DNA of 64,000 nt from Rhizobium croatiense (GCF_019793465.1 NZ_JAILYJ010000009.1:62001-126000); one strand, 5' to 3'; positions 20,247-30,833 are shown, numbered from the stretch's first letter. Numbers and translations: made by a program. The notes: generated by a model not told the origin, from the sequence alone.

Positions 20247-21373
20247 CAGTAGACCACCACGCCGCGGATGCTCTCGCCCTTGTGCATCATCTCGAAGCCC
20301 TTGTTGATGTCTTCGAGCGGCATGGTGTGGGTGATCATCGGGTCGATCTGGATCTTGCCCTGCATGTACCAGTCGACAATCTTGGGCACGTCGGTGCGGC
20401 CGCGCGCGCCGCCGAAGGCGGTGCCCATCCAGTTGCGGCCGGTGACCAGCTGGAACGGCCGGGTGGAGATCTCCTGGCCGGCGCCGGCAACGCCGATGAT
20501 GATCGACTTGCCCCAGCCGCGGTGCGATGCTTCCAGCGCCTGGCGCATCACCTTGGTGTTGCCGGTGCAGTCGAAGGTGTAGTCGGCGCCGCCGATTAGG
20601 TCGCCGCCCCGCTTCGTCATGTTGACGAGATAGGGCACGATGTCGTCGCCGACCTCCTTCGGATTGACGAAATGCGTCATGCCGAATTTCTCGCCCCAGG
20701 CCTTGCGCTCGGGATTGATGTCGACGCCGATGATCATGTCGGCGCCGGCCAGGCTTAAGCCCTGCAGCACGTTGAGGCCGATACCGCCGAGACCGAAGAC
20801 GATGGCGGTGGCGCCGATCTCGACCTTGGCGGTGTTGATCACCGCGCCGATGCCGGTTGTCACCCCGCAGCCGATGTAGCAGATCTTGTCGAAGGGCGCG
20901 TCGGGATTGACCTTGGCAAGGGCAATCTCCGGCAGCACGGTGAAATTGGCGAAGGTCGAGCAGCCCATATAGTGATGGATCTTGTCCTTGCCGATCGAGA
21001 AGCGCGAAGTACCATCAGGCATCAGACCCTGGCCCTGGGTCGAGCGGATGGCGGTGCAGAGATTGGTCTTGCGCGACAGGCAGGAATAACATTCGCGGCA
21101 TTCCGGCGTGTAGAGCGGAATGACGTGGTCACCCTTCTTCACCGAAGTGACACCGGGGCCGACATCGACGACGATGCCGGCACCTTCATGGCCGAGGATC
21201 GCCGGGAACAGGCCTTCCGGATCGGCGCCCGACAGGGTGAAATCGTCGGTGTGGCAGATGCCGGTCGCCTTGACCTCGACCAGCACTTCGCCGGCCTTCG
21301 GCCCCTCCAGCTGCACGGTCATCACTTCCAGCGGTTTTCCGGCCTGAACGGCTACGGCGGCGCGAACGTCCAT
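20246..21373 (-). CDS. frmA: S-(hydroxymethyl)glutathione dehydrogenase / class III alcohol dehydrogenase
   Basis: A 375-residue zinc- and NAD-dependent enzyme that oxidises S-hydroxymethylglutathione, detoxifying formaldehyde in the cytosol. Visible are the catalytic-zinc region GICHTDDFTLSGADPEG and GHEGAGIVVDVG, the structural-zinc cysteines in CRECYSCLSRKTNLC, the class III block GCGVTTGIGAV, and the Rossmann loop GLGGIGLNV. GGGAG lies 10 bases before the ATG at 21373. It heads the minus-strand trio with the GNAT and YaiI-family genes. Confidence 0.94.
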   Translation of the reverse strand: MDVRAAVAVQAGKPLEVMTVQLEGPKAGEVLVEVKATGICHTDDFTLSGADPEGLFPAILGHEGAGIVVDVGPGVTSVKKGDHVIPLYTPECRECYSCLSRKTNLCTAIRSTQGQGLMPDGTSRFSIGKDKIHHYMGCSTFANFTVLPEIALAKVNPDAPFDKICYIGCGVTTGIGAVINTAKVEIGATAIVFGLGGIGLNVLQGLSLAGADMIIGVDINPERKAWGEKFGMTHFVNPKEVGDDIVPYLVNMTKRGGDLIGGADYTFDCTGNTKVMRQALEASHRGWGKSIIIGVAGAGQEISTRPFQLVTGRNWMGTAFGGARGRTDVPKIVDWYMQGKIQIDPMITHTMPLEDINKGFEMMHKGESIRGVVVY

Positions 21374-21464
21374 TTGACATCTCCCTGACAATATTATTGG
21401 GGCTGAGCTTGGCATGGTCGGCGCGCCGCGCTCAAGCGAAAACGGCCGGCTGCGGGGCTTTCTC

Positions 21465-23474
<2,010 letters not shown>

Positions 23475-23549
23475 CGAGACTCCACCCAGAAATGCGTTCC
23501 GGAGTTTTACGCATAAAACACCGGAACGCACAATCGCGCTTGAGAAAGC

Positions 23550-24254
23550 TCAGGCGACCGCGGCTCTGGCAACCGGTTCTTCGTCGACGATGCGAAGCCA
23601 GCGGCTGCGGCGCGGCTCGGGACGATCGCGCAGTTCGACGGCAGCCATGATGCCGGCCCAGTGCGGATGGTTGGCAGCCGGCAGGGTTGCCTGCTCGATC
23701 TGCTGGAAGACGCCATATTCGCCCGAAGACACGGCGATGACGCCGCCTGCGGCGATGCTTCTGAAGATGCGCATCGTAAAGTCGACGTCCTGGCGGGTGA
23801 TGCTCCTGCGGTCGACGGCGCGTGACAGCTTGTAGCCGCCGATGCCGTCGGTGATCGCCAGACGAAGCTGGTCGAGGGCAAGCGCTCTCAATTCACCCGG
23901 GACATCGGCCGAAATCTCCATGATGTGGAGAATGAGCTCGAGCTCCAGCGCCGAGTTGACGACGCCGTCGGTCGTGAACATGCGCATGATCCAGGCAACG
24001 TTGATGTCATCCAACGAGCCCTGCGGATAGGTGTGGTTGACGATGAAACCGGCGAGTTGCTCCACGAAGAAGGCGTTCCACTCGGCACATTTTTCAGGAC
24101 AGGAATTGTTGAGCGCCAACATCGCCGCGACATCCTGGGATGTCCGGATTCCCTCGGGAAAGGCATGTTTGCGCAATAGCACGATATCTTCGGCCGCCAG
24201 CCGATGCTTGCCGGCCACGACGCAGGCCGGAAAAGCGAGACGAAATTCGCTCAT
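23550..24254 (-). CDS. Conserved hypothetical protein
   Basis: A 234-residue cytosolic-looking protein of unknown function; I do not recognise its family. It is mostly alpha-helical and has two similar acidic helical stretches (AAEDIVLLRKHAFPEGI and ALELELILHIMEISADVP), a CPEKCAEW motif near residue 53, and an Arg/Pro-rich segment (ELRDRPEPRRSRWLR) near the C-terminus. There is no signal peptide or membrane helix. It lies 75 bases upstream of pccA on the same strand and might be expressed with it; nothing in the sequence ties it to carboxylation. Confidence 0.7.
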   Translation of the reverse strand: MSEFRLAFPACVVAGKHRLAAEDIVLLRKHAFPEGIRTSQDVAAMLALNNSCPEKCAEWNAFFVEQLAGFIVNHTYPQGSLDDINVAWIMRMFTTDGVVNSALELELILHIMEISADVPGELRALALDQLRLAITDGIGGYKLSRAVDRRSITRQDVDFTMRIFRSIAAGGVIAVSSGEYGVFQQIEQATLPAANHPHWAGIMAAVELRDRPEPRRSRWLRIVDEEPVARAAVA

Positions 24255-24362
24255 GTTTTAACTCCAGGCTTCATCATGAAGCCACAGAGAGTTCTATCCC
24301 CTGCGAATTGACGATCCCTCAAGAAGGGGAGTTAACCCGATACTCTCGAATTCAGGAGGATT

Positions 24363-25271
24363 TTAGCGACTGTGCTGCTGGCGCTCGCGCCAGATGATGA
24401 AGAGCCCCGATGCAATGATGATGAAGATGCCGATCCACTTGGAAAAATTCGGGAAATCGTTGAACAGCGCATAGCCGAGCACCGTGGCCGAGATGATCTC
24501 GAAATATTGGAAAGGCGCAAGCAGCGACATCGGCGCAAGCCGGAAAGCCCGGACAACCAGCAGATGCGCATAGCCGGAGATCGAGCCGAGAGCGAGAAGC
24601 AGGGCGAGACCGAGACCGGAGGCGGGCAGGGAGATGGTGAAATTCGCATTGCCGGCGCCGCTGCCGACGAGAAGGGCGGCGGCCATGAACACCGTTCCGC
24701 CGATGCCGGCCATCGTCTGCATGGTGAGCGGCGAATCGGCCTCGCCGATCGCGCGGTTGAGGAAAAGATAGAGCGAGAACAGAAAAGCGCAGGCGACCGG
24801 CAGCAGCGCCTTGAGGCCGAAAATCTCGTAGCTGGGCTGAATGACGATCATTGCGCCGCCGAAACCGACCGCGATCGCCATCCAGCGGCGCCAGCCGACC
24901 TTCTCTCCCAGGAACACCGCCGACATGGCGGTCAGCATGAAGGGCTCGACGAAATAGATGGCGAAGACGTCGGCAAGCGGCATGTATTTGACGGCGACGA
25001 AGAACAGCAGGCTGGCAGCCCCGTGCAGCACGCCGCGCAGAATATTCATCCATGGTCGTTTGGCCGAAAACGCCTTGAGCCCGAACAGAGCGACGAGGAT
25101 TGGCAGGGTGCAGGCGATCTGGAAAAAGAATCGGTAGAACGTCACCTGGCCCGGCGACATCGCCTCGAAAGTCGCCATGTATTTGGCGATGGCATCCATG
25201 GTTGGCAGGATGACCATGGCGCCGGACATGATGGCCATGCCCTTCAGGGAGTTTTGATGAGGATCTGACAT
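24363..25271 (-). CDS. DMT/EamA-family permease
   Basis: A 302-residue inner-membrane protein with ten predicted helices in two EamA repeats. The first repeat begins KGMAIMSGAMVILPTMDAI, and the second near MQTMAGIGGTVFM. Motifs typical of drug/metabolite transporters are seen in PLADVFAIYFVEPFM and AFRLAPMSLLAPFQYFE. The transported compound is unknown. It stands between the unknown gene and lipB on the same strand with gaps of about 80-110 bases, so it may have its own promoter. Confidence 0.88.
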   Translation of the reverse strand: MSDPHQNSLKGMAIMSGAMVILPTMDAIAKYMATFEAMSPGQVTFYRFFFQIACTLPILVALFGLKAFSAKRPWMNILRGVLHGAASLLFFVAVKYMPLADVFAIYFVEPFMLTAMSAVFLGEKVGWRRWMAIAVGFGGAMIVIQPSYEIFGLKALLPVACAFLFSLYLFLNRAIGEADSPLTMQTMAGIGGTVFMAAALLVGSGAGNANFTISLPASGLGLALLLALGSISGYAHLLVVRAFRLAPMSLLAPFQYFEIISATVLGYALFNDFPNFSKWIGIFIIIASGLFIIWRERQQHSR

Positions 25272-25350
25272 GGCGGCCGATTCTTGCGGGAACGGCGGCC
25301 ATCAATCACGGGAAAGCCGGGCAAATCAAGCCGTCAAACCTCGCAAGCGG

Positions 25351-26070
25351 TCAGCTCTCGTTCACCGTCTCGCCAAAAACCGTCTCGAAAGCGGCGCGCA
25401 GCCTGATATCGACATCCGCCATCATGACAGGCAGGCCGAGGTCGACGAGGCTGGTCACGCCATAGGCCGATATCCCGCAGGGCACGATGCCGCTGAAATG
25501 ATCGAGGTCCGGATCGACGTTCAGCGACAGGCCGTGGAAGGTCACCCATTTGCGCAAGCGGATACCGAGGGCGGCAATCTTGTCTTCAGCCATCGTTCCG
25601 TCGGCCAGCAACGGTTTTTCCGGGCGGCGTACCCAGACGCCGACGCGATCCTCGCGCCGCTCGCCGCGCACGTTCATCATGTCGAGCGTGCGGATGACGA
25701 CCTCCTCGAGGGCGGCGACGAAGGCGCGCACGTCCTGGCGCCGGCGCTTGAGGTCGAGCATGACGTAGGCGACGCGCTGACCGGGGCCGTGATAGGTATA
25801 TTCGCCGCCGCGCCCCGTCGCAAAGACCGGGAAGCGATCCGGCTGGACGAGGTCACCGGCATTGGCGCTGGTGCCGGCGGTATAGAGCGGCGGATGCTCG
25901 ACGAGCCAGACAAGCTCGTCGCCGCCGTCTGCGATCGCCGCGACCTCCCGCTCCATCATTTCCACCGCTTCCTCATAGGCTACGAGCCCATCGGCGATGC
26001 GCCAGCGCACCGGGCGGGTATCGAGTTTGGGAAGCATGGAGAATTCGAGATCGGTGCGAAGCATGGCCAT
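25351..26070 (-). CDS. lipB: Octanoyl-[ACP]:protein N-octanoyltransferase
   Basis: LipB moves the octanoyl group from ACP to lipoyl domains such as GcvH, the first step of lipoylation. It has 239 residues. Family blocks are [33 protein letters not shown]-like [11 protein letters not shown], the catalytic lysine in [18 protein letters not shown], and the catalytic cysteine in GIVPCGI. The second in-frame ATG at 26064 is an equally possible start. It links functionally to the glycine cleavage operon earlier in the window. Confidence 0.95.
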   Translation of the reverse strand: MAMLRTDLEFSMLPKLDTRPVRWRIADGLVAYEEAVEMMEREVAAIADGGDELVWLVEHPPLYTAGTSANAGDLVQPDRFPVFATGRGGEYTYHGPGQRVAYVMLDLKRRRQDVRAFVAALEEVVIRTLDMMNVRGERREDRVGVWVRRPEKPLLADGTMAEDKIAALGIRLRKWVTFHGLSLNVDPDLDHFSGIVPCGISAYGVTSLVDLGLPVMMADVDIRLRAAFETVFGETVNES

Positions 26071-26187
26071 TCCTTGCCGCTTGCCCCGAAATGCCTGATA
26101 AATAGGGGCTGCAGGGGACCTATATGGACCCGTTTTCCAGCCAATTCAAATGCTGTGAAAGGTTTTCAAAAAAACTGTCATATCGCC

Positions 26188-26216
26188 CTTGTGCACCCCA
26201 AATGCTTTTGCTACAT
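26188..26216 (+). promoter_or_regulatory. Promoter of tRNA-Leu
   Basis: CTTGTG (26188-26193), exactly 17 bases of spacer, and CTACAT (26211-26216) match the rhizobial CTTGAC-N17-CTATAT pattern at 9 of 12 positions. The predicted start of transcription is near 26223, about 30 bases before the tRNA. Confidence 0.65.
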
Positions 26217-26252
26217 GCTGCCCCGCCGACGCAAATCGGCACCTACCACGAT

Positions 26253-26337
26253 GCGGTCGTGGCGGAATTGGTAGACGCGCAGCGTTGAGGTCGCTGTGGG
26301 GCAACCCGTGGAAGTTCGAGTCTTCTCGACCGCACCA
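26253..26337 (+). tRNA. tRNA-Leu (anticodon GAG)
   Basis: An 85-base type II tRNA. The acceptor stem pairs GCGGTCG with CGACCGC, and CCA (26335-26337) is encoded. The D-arm contains GGCGGAATTGGTAGACGC. The anticodon stem CAGCG/CGCTG encloses TTGAGGT, giving anticodon GAG. A variable arm (GTGGGGCAACCCGT) and the T-arm with GTTCGAGTC follow. The long variable arm and GAG anticodon identify tRNA-Leu. Confidence 0.97.
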
Positions 26338-26610
26338 TCCCTTTTCAGGGAACGCTCGCCGGGCGATGATGTCGGTATAAGCTGATCACTTTGTATATGT
26401 GTAACACGGCCGGTTGGCCGTGATTGACGCCGCGACGGTGAAACACGTCGCGCTGATCTGAGGCGCGACTCACGCGTCAATTGATTCTCGAAGATCGAGA
26501 TGTAATTTTGAGACGCTCCGCGAAATTTTCTCGTAAACGGCTTAACCCATCCTTAGTTGCGGCCAAGATATATGTCGGCCCGGTGTGTATCTGCGGAAGC
26601 ATTGGGAATA

Positions 26611-27255
26611 ATGAAGATAAAAGACGCGGCAAGCGGGTCGTTCCTCGACATCTATTTCGTCCTCGACATCATCGAGAAGGTTCTGGTCGTCTATCTCTTT
26701 GTCGCGATTGTCCTGCGCATCCTGCCGCAGGCGCACGGTGACAGAGCGATTATCGATTGCCTGCTGCTAGTCTCGGAAGGCGCTGCCGCCTTTCTGATCC
26801 TGACCCGCCGACCGACGAAGAATGCGTCGCTACGGGTCTATGACTGGATTGTCACCGCCATAGGAACGCTCTTCCCGCTGCTCGTCTCGCCAACGACGAC
26901 GGAGCCGCTTGCGCCGCTCTGGCTCTGTGGATTGGTGATGTGCCTCGGCTTTATCCTGCAAATATCGGCAAAGCTGGTATTGCGGCGAAGCTTCGGTCTG
27001 GTGCCGGCCAACCGTGGCGTCAAGATCGGCGGCCCCTACAGGTTTGTCCGCCACCCGATGTATGCGGGCTATTTGATGACGCATGTCAGTTTCTTCCTGG
27101 CCAATCCCTCGATCTCGAATTTCGCCATTTATGCGACGGCTCTTGGCGCGCAATGTCTGCGGCTTCTGGCAGAGGAACGTCTGCTCAAGGAGGATCCCGC
27201 CTATGCGGCCTTCATGGCCACGACCCGTTACCGGCTCGTTCCATTCGTATTCTGA
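26611..27255 (+). CDS. Isoprenylcysteine/phospholipid methyltransferase-like membrane protein
   Basis: A 214-residue inner-membrane protein with about six predicted helices. The C-terminal part carries GGPYRFVRHPMYAGYLM and LLAEERLLKEDPAYAAF, the SAM-binding signature of the ICMT/PEMT (phospholipid methyltransferase) superfamily. The substrate is unknown. ATG 26611 is the likely start, with GGGAATA just upstream; an earlier in-frame ATG at 26557 adds residues without family similarity. It lies downstream of tRNA-Leu on the same strand but about 270 bases away. Confidence 0.82.
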   Translation: MKIKDAASGSFLDIYFVLDIIEKVLVVYLFVAIVLRILPQAHGDRAIIDCLLLVSEGAAAFLILTRRPTKNASLRVYDWIVTAIGTLFPLLVSPTTTEPLAPLWLCGLVMCLGFILQISAKLVLRRSFGLVPANRGVKIGGPYRFVRHPMYAGYLMTHVSFFLANPSISNFAIYATALGAQCLRLLAEERLLKEDPAYAAFMATTRYRLVPFVF

Positions 27256-27260
27256 GGCGA

Positions 27261-27364
27261 TAAAGCGCGTCGCATCAAATTTGATTCATGCGACGCGCTT
27301 TAGCCCTTTGCTTTGATGCATGTCGTTGTCCCGGAACCGCTGCACACTTCCGGGCGACATGCAT
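27261..27364. repeat. Rhizobium mosaic palindromic element, copy 2
   Basis: Two hairpins in a row. The first is a 15-bp stem, TAAAGCGCGTCGCAT (27261-27275) with ATGCGACGCGCTTTA (27288-27302). The second pairs ATGCATGTCG (27316-27325) with CGACATGCAT (27355-27364), enclosing CCCGGAA/TTCCGGG. The same two-module layout recurs at 54603-54703. It lies just after the methyltransferase stop. Confidence 0.8.
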
Positions 27365-27377
27365 TAGAAGCAGATTG

Positions 27378-27413
27378 AAAGGAAGGGGCCGATTTTCCGG
27401 CCCCTTCCTTTTT
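27378..27413. terminator. Bidirectional terminator hairpin
   Basis: A perfect 14-bp inverted repeat (27378-27391 with 27398-27411, arms AAAGGAAGGGGCCG/CGGCCCCTTCCTTT) with a 6-base loop. On the plus strand it ends in TTTTT; on the minus strand the tail is shorter (CCTTTCAATCT). It sits between convergent genes, 5 bases past the stop of the minus-strand gene, so it can serve both. Confidence 0.75.
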
Positions 27414-27415
27414 GA

Positions 27416-27781
27416 TCAATGCGTTGCGCGGCAGGCTTCGGTGCGTGAGGCGCCGCTGTCGGCACCCTTGGTATGGGAGCCGCTCGGACCGACCATGCTG
27501 TGGCACGGGGGCAGGGGCTTGATGCTCGCGGTCGCCGTCTTGTCGACGACTGGGGCGGCCATGGCGGACGGGGCGAAGCCGTCGCTGTCATTGGTATAAT
27601 CGCTGGAATAGGCCGGGGCCTTGCGGTTGCTGTAGTGAACCGAAGCGGGCTTGGCCATCGGGCTCGGCGCAAAGCCGTCACTGTCATTGGTATAGTCGTC
27701 GGAATATGTCGGCTGGGCGAAGGCAGCGCCTGCGAGGCTGACGGCGAACAGGGATGCGGCGAGGGCAAATTTGATGCGCAT
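27416..27781 (-). CDS. Small exported protein with an internal repeat
   Basis: A 121-residue periplasmic or secreted protein with a clear signal peptide (LAASLFAVSLAGAAFA, cut before QPTY). Residues 26-43 and 58-75 are near-identical repeats of the form YSxDYTNDSDGFAPSxMA, spaced 32 residues apart and rich in Asp and Asn. Two cysteines follow (LPPCHSMVG and TEACRATH). I do not recognise the family and cannot give a function; the DxDG-like acidic repeats might bind metal. A perfect palindrome lies 19 bases upstream of the start. Confidence 0.7.
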   Translation of the reverse strand: MRIKFALAASLFAVSLAGAAFAQPTYSDDYTNDSDGFAPSPMAKPASVHYSNRKAPAYSSDYTNDSDGFAPSAMAAPVVDKTATASIKPLPPCHSMVGPSGSHTKGADSGASRTEACRATH

Positions 27782-27799
27782 GGTTTCTTCTCCTCAATC

Positions 27800-27819
27800 T
27801 GTTGTTGAATTCAACAACA
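27800..27819. promoter_or_regulatory. Perfect 20-bp palindrome upstream of the repeat protein
   Basis: TGTTGTTGAATTCAACAACA is fully self-complementary. It lies 19 bases before the ATG of the minus-strand exported repeat protein, within its leader or promoter. This is a plausible operator for a dimeric regulator; I cannot name the regulator. Confidence 0.5.
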
Positions 27820-28089
27820 TAAACCATCCCCGGCGAGTTATGAGATCGCGCCGCAATTCAGGCGAAATTGTGAGCGGAAAACGGTTGGCCATCGGCCTTT
27901 TGTTCAAATGAAATCACGGTCTTGTCAACGATTTTGACGTTTTCGTTACGGCAGCCGCCTGACAAAAAAGGCCAACGGATTGCCCGCGCTTGCTACAATC
28001 GCAAATTGTTAACTTTTGGTAATGTTAGACGCAGCCATACGGGGGCGGAAGCCCGCCTCCCGTCCTAATCGCCATGTCACCCGTGACGT
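27820..28089. other. Intergenic stretch without a gene
   Basis: About 270 bases, more AT-rich than its surroundings, between the repeat protein and the BON gene. It must contain the promoter of the minus-strand repeat protein. A GC-rich hairpin (28039-28063, ACGGG.GGCGG with CCGCC.CCCGT and one bulged base) lies 27 bases past the BON gene stop and may end that transcript. I see no other gene. Confidence 0.5.
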
Positions 28090-28602
28090 TCAGTCTTCGT
28101 TGGGGATATGGGCGTCGACGCCGGTCAGCTGCAGCTTGTTGCGCACATGATGGACGCCGTCGACAGAAAGTGCGCCGAGCTCGACCTTGCGGGCAATGCC
28201 GATCGTCTCCACCGAGCCTTCCAGGGTGATGACGTGGCCGTCGGCATGGACCTCGATGCTGTTGATGTCGACTTCGGGAATGTTTTCGAGATTGTCGTTT
28301 ACCCGCGCCTCGAGCTCGTCGCTGACGTCACGATCGATCGTGCCGGCGCGCAGCGAATCCTTCAGGCGATTCTCGTTGCCGTCCTTATCCGTGCCGTCGA
28401 CGCGAAAGCCTTGGTTGGGATCGCTGTCGAAATTTGCCTTTGTCTCGCCATAGGGGCGGTTGGCCGGATCGCTGGCAGCGGTGCCGTCGGCATAGGGCCA
28501 GCCATCGTCGAGATTGCGTTCTTCGAGGTCGCGATACTCTTCCTCACGGGAAAGCTCGGGGGCCTCGCGTGAAATCGGGGTCTTGTCACCGATCCTTGCC
28601 AT
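28090..28602 (-). CDS. BON-domain protein
   Basis: A 170-residue soluble protein. The first about 100 residues are charged and probably disordered (SREEEYRDLEERNLDDGW). The last 70 form one BON domain: IDRDVSDELEARVNDN, then NSIEVHADGHVITLEGSVE and GVHHVRNKLQL. BON domains bind phospholipid or envelope partners and are frequent in OsmY-like stress proteins, but this protein shows no signal peptide, so it is probably cytosolic. AAGGAG lies 8 bases before the ATG at 28602. Confidence 0.85.
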   Translation of the reverse strand: MARIGDKTPISREAPELSREEEYRDLEERNLDDGWPYADGTAASDPANRPYGETKANFDSDPNQGFRVDGTDKDGNENRLKDSLRAGTIDRDVSDELEARVNDNLENIPEVDINSIEVHADGHVITLEGSVETIGIARKVELGALSVDGVHHVRNKLQLTGVDAHIPNED

Positions 28603-28673
28603 TATGGTCGCTCCTTGTTTCTCTCCGGGAGAACGCCGGCAGGGGCGAATGGTTCGGTGTGCCGGGCGATTTG

Positions 28674-29168
28674 TCAGCCTTGCGTCTTCTCCCATTTTTT
28701 GACGAGGCGGTCGCGCTTCAGCCGCGAAAGCCGCTGCAGCCAGAAGATGCCATCGAGCTGGTCGACCTCGTGCTGGATGCAAATGGCGAGGAAACCTTCG
28801 GCGGCCTCGTCGTGCATCTTGCCGTCGGCATCCTGATAGCGGAAGCGGATCGCCCGCGGGCGTGTGACTTCGTCGGTCGCGCCGGGCATGGAGACGCTGC
28901 CCTCGGCATGGATCATCGTCTCCTGCGACCGCCAGGTGATCTCAGGATTGACATAGAGGCGCACGCCGTCGGCCCTGTCGAGTTCGAGTACCGTCACACG
29001 AAGGAAGACGCCAATATGGGCGGCGGTGATGCCGACGCCGGGGGCGGCGCGCATCGTCGCCAGCAGGTCGTCGGCCAGCGCGGCCAGCGACGCATCGAAC
29101 GCCGTTACCGGCGCGCAGACGGTCTTCAGGCCCTGATGCGGATAACGCAGGATCGGACGGACGGGCAT
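28674..29168 (-). CDS. Degenerate peptide deformylase-like protein
   Basis: A 164-residue member of the peptide deformylase family whose active-site motifs have all diverged. Motif 1 is GVGITAAH (44-51) where GxGxAAxQ is expected. Motif 2 is EGSVS (89-93), with Ser91 in place of the metal-binding Cys of EGCLS. Motif 3 is QHEVDQLDG (132-140), so the HExxH second histidine is Gln137. The rest of the fold (VRPILRYPHQGLK, LYVNPEI) is intact. It is unlikely to deform nascent chains as usual. I chose ATG 29168; an in-frame start at 29231 is less family-like. Confidence 0.9.
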   Translation of the reverse strand: MPVRPILRYPHQGLKTVCAPVTAFDASLAALADDLLATMRAAPGVGITAAHIGVFLRVTVLELDRADGVRLYVNPEITWRSQETMIHAEGSVSMPGATDEVTRPRAIRFRYQDADGKMHDEAAEGFLAICIQHEVDQLDGIFWLQRLSRLKRDRLVKKWEKTQG

Positions 29169-29408
29169 GAAGCGGGCTTTCTCAGTTTGAACGACGGGGA
29201 AACTATCGCCGGTCGCAGGCATTGTCATCAAGAAGCGCGGTTTGGCGCTTTACGGCAGGGATGCTTTGAGCTAGCAGGAGCAGGAATTCCGACTGCGGGA
29301 AGCCTTGCGCGGGATTTACTATCCGCTTGTTGACAATGTGTTTTCGGCCGACATTTGCGAATGGGGCGCGGCAGTCGTTGAAATTCGAACCAGGTGCGAG
29401 GGCGGCAG

Positions 29409-30821
29409 ATGACGACGACCGATACGGAAGACCGCATTCGCCGGCGCGATGACGAGGAAGCGGATATTTACGACGAGGATGGCAATGTCCGCGGCGATTT
29501 CCTGGCGCTCGTCGGCGCCGCGATCGCCGATCGCGATACGCTGTTCCTGCGCCAGAATGTTGCTCGGCTGCATGAATCGGAAATAGGCGACCTGCTGGAA
29601 TCGATCCAGCCGGATCAGCGGCTGGCGCTGGTGCGCCTGCTCGGCGAAGATTTCGACATGACGGCACTGACCGAGGTCGACGAGGCGATCCGCCGCGAAA
29701 TCGTCGACCAGATGCCGAACGAGCAGATCGCCGCGGCGATCGGCGAGCTCGATTCGGACGATGCCGTCTACATTCTCGAAGATCTCGACAAGGAAGACCG
29801 GGAAGAGATCCTTGCGCAGCTGCCGTTTACCGAGCGGGTGCGGCTGCGCCGGGCGCTCGACTATCCGGAAAGCTCGGCCGGGCGCCGCATGCAGACGGAA
29901 TTCGTCGCCGTGCCGCCGTTCTGGACGGTCGGCCAGACGATCGACTACATGCGCGACGAGGAGGATCTGCCCTATTCCTTTTCGCAGATCTTCGTCATCG
30001 ATCCGACCTTCAAGCTGCTCGGCGCCGTCGATCTCGATCAGATCCTGCGCACCAAGCGTCAGACGAAGATCGAGCAGATCATGCGTGAAACCAACCATCC
30101 GGTTCCTGCCGAGATGGACCAGGAAGAGGCCGCCCAGCTCTTCGAACAATACGACCTTCTCTCGGCCGCCGTCGTCGACGAAAACGGCCGGCTGGTCGGC
30201 GTATTGACCATCGACGACGTCGTCGACGTCATCCATGAAGAGGCGGACGAGGACATCAAGCGCCTCGGCGGCGTCGGCGACGAAGAGCTGTCCGACAATG
30301 TGCTGTCGACGGCGCGCTCGCGTTTCCTCTGGCTGCTGATCAATCTCGGCACGGCAATGCTCTCGGCCAGCGTCATCGGCCTGTTCGACGCCTCGATCGA
30401 GAAGATGATCGCGCTTGCGGTGCTGATGCCGATCGTCGCCTCGATGGGCGGCAATGCCGGCACGCAGACGATGACGGTGACGGTGCGCGCGCTCGCCACC
30501 CGCGATCTCGACATCTACAATGCCGGCCGCATCATCCGCAGGGAGGCGGGCGTCGGCATCCTCAACGGCGTCATCTTCGCGACGATCATGGGCGCGATAG
30601 CCGGCACATGGTTCCACGACTACCAGCTCGGCGGCGTGATCGCGGCGGCGATGATCATCAATCTGATGGCGGCAGCCCTTGCCGGCATCCTGCTGCCGCT
30701 TCTGCTCGACAAGATGGGGGCCGATCCGGCCATCGCCTCCTCGGTCTTCGTTACCACGGTGACCGACTGTACCGGCTTTTTCGCCTTTCTCGGCATCGCG
30801 ACCTGGTGGTTCGGCATCTGA
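29409..30821 (+). CDS. mgtE: Magnesium transporter MgtE
   Basis: A 470-residue Mg2+ channel of the inner membrane. It has the cytosolic N domain (residues about 30-140; LHESEIGDLLESI, LDSDDAVYILEDL), a CBS pair (about 145-265; SQIFVIDPTFKLLGAVDL, VVDENGRLVGVLTIDDVVDVI) that senses Mg2+, and a five-helix membrane domain with PIVASMGGNAGTQTMTV, the conserved pore-region motif. It has a GAGGGCGGCAG site before the ATG at 29409. It is divergent from the deformylase-like gene and not obviously in an operon; no Mg2+ riboswitch is seen in the 240-base gap. Confidence 0.95.
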   Translation: MTTTDTEDRIRRRDDEEADIYDEDGNVRGDFLALVGAAIADRDTLFLRQNVARLHESEIGDLLESIQPDQRLALVRLLGEDFDMTALTEVDEAIRREIVDQMPNEQIAAAIGELDSDDAVYILEDLDKEDREEILAQLPFTERVRLRRALDYPESSAGRRMQTEFVAVPPFWTVGQTIDYMRDEEDLPYSFSQIFVIDPTFKLLGAVDLDQILRTKRQTKIEQIMRETNHPVPAEMDQEEAAQLFEQYDLLSAAVVDENGRLVGVLTIDDVVDVIHEEADEDIKRLGGVGDEELSDNVLSTARSRFLWLLINLGTAMLSASVIGLFDASIEKMIALAVLMPIVASMGGNAGTQTMTVTVRALATRDLDIYNAGRIIRREAGVGILNGVIFATIMGAIAGTWFHDYQLGGVIAAAMIINLMAAALAGILLPLLLDKMGADPAIASSVFVTTVTDCTGFFAFLGIATWWFGI

Positions 30822-30833
30822 ATGGTGGCTGAA

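Noticed and set aside
29232..29408. Magnesium-sensing leader before mgtE
   Set aside because: The gap is short and shared with the divergent deformylase-like gene; no M-box or ykoK-type core is visible.
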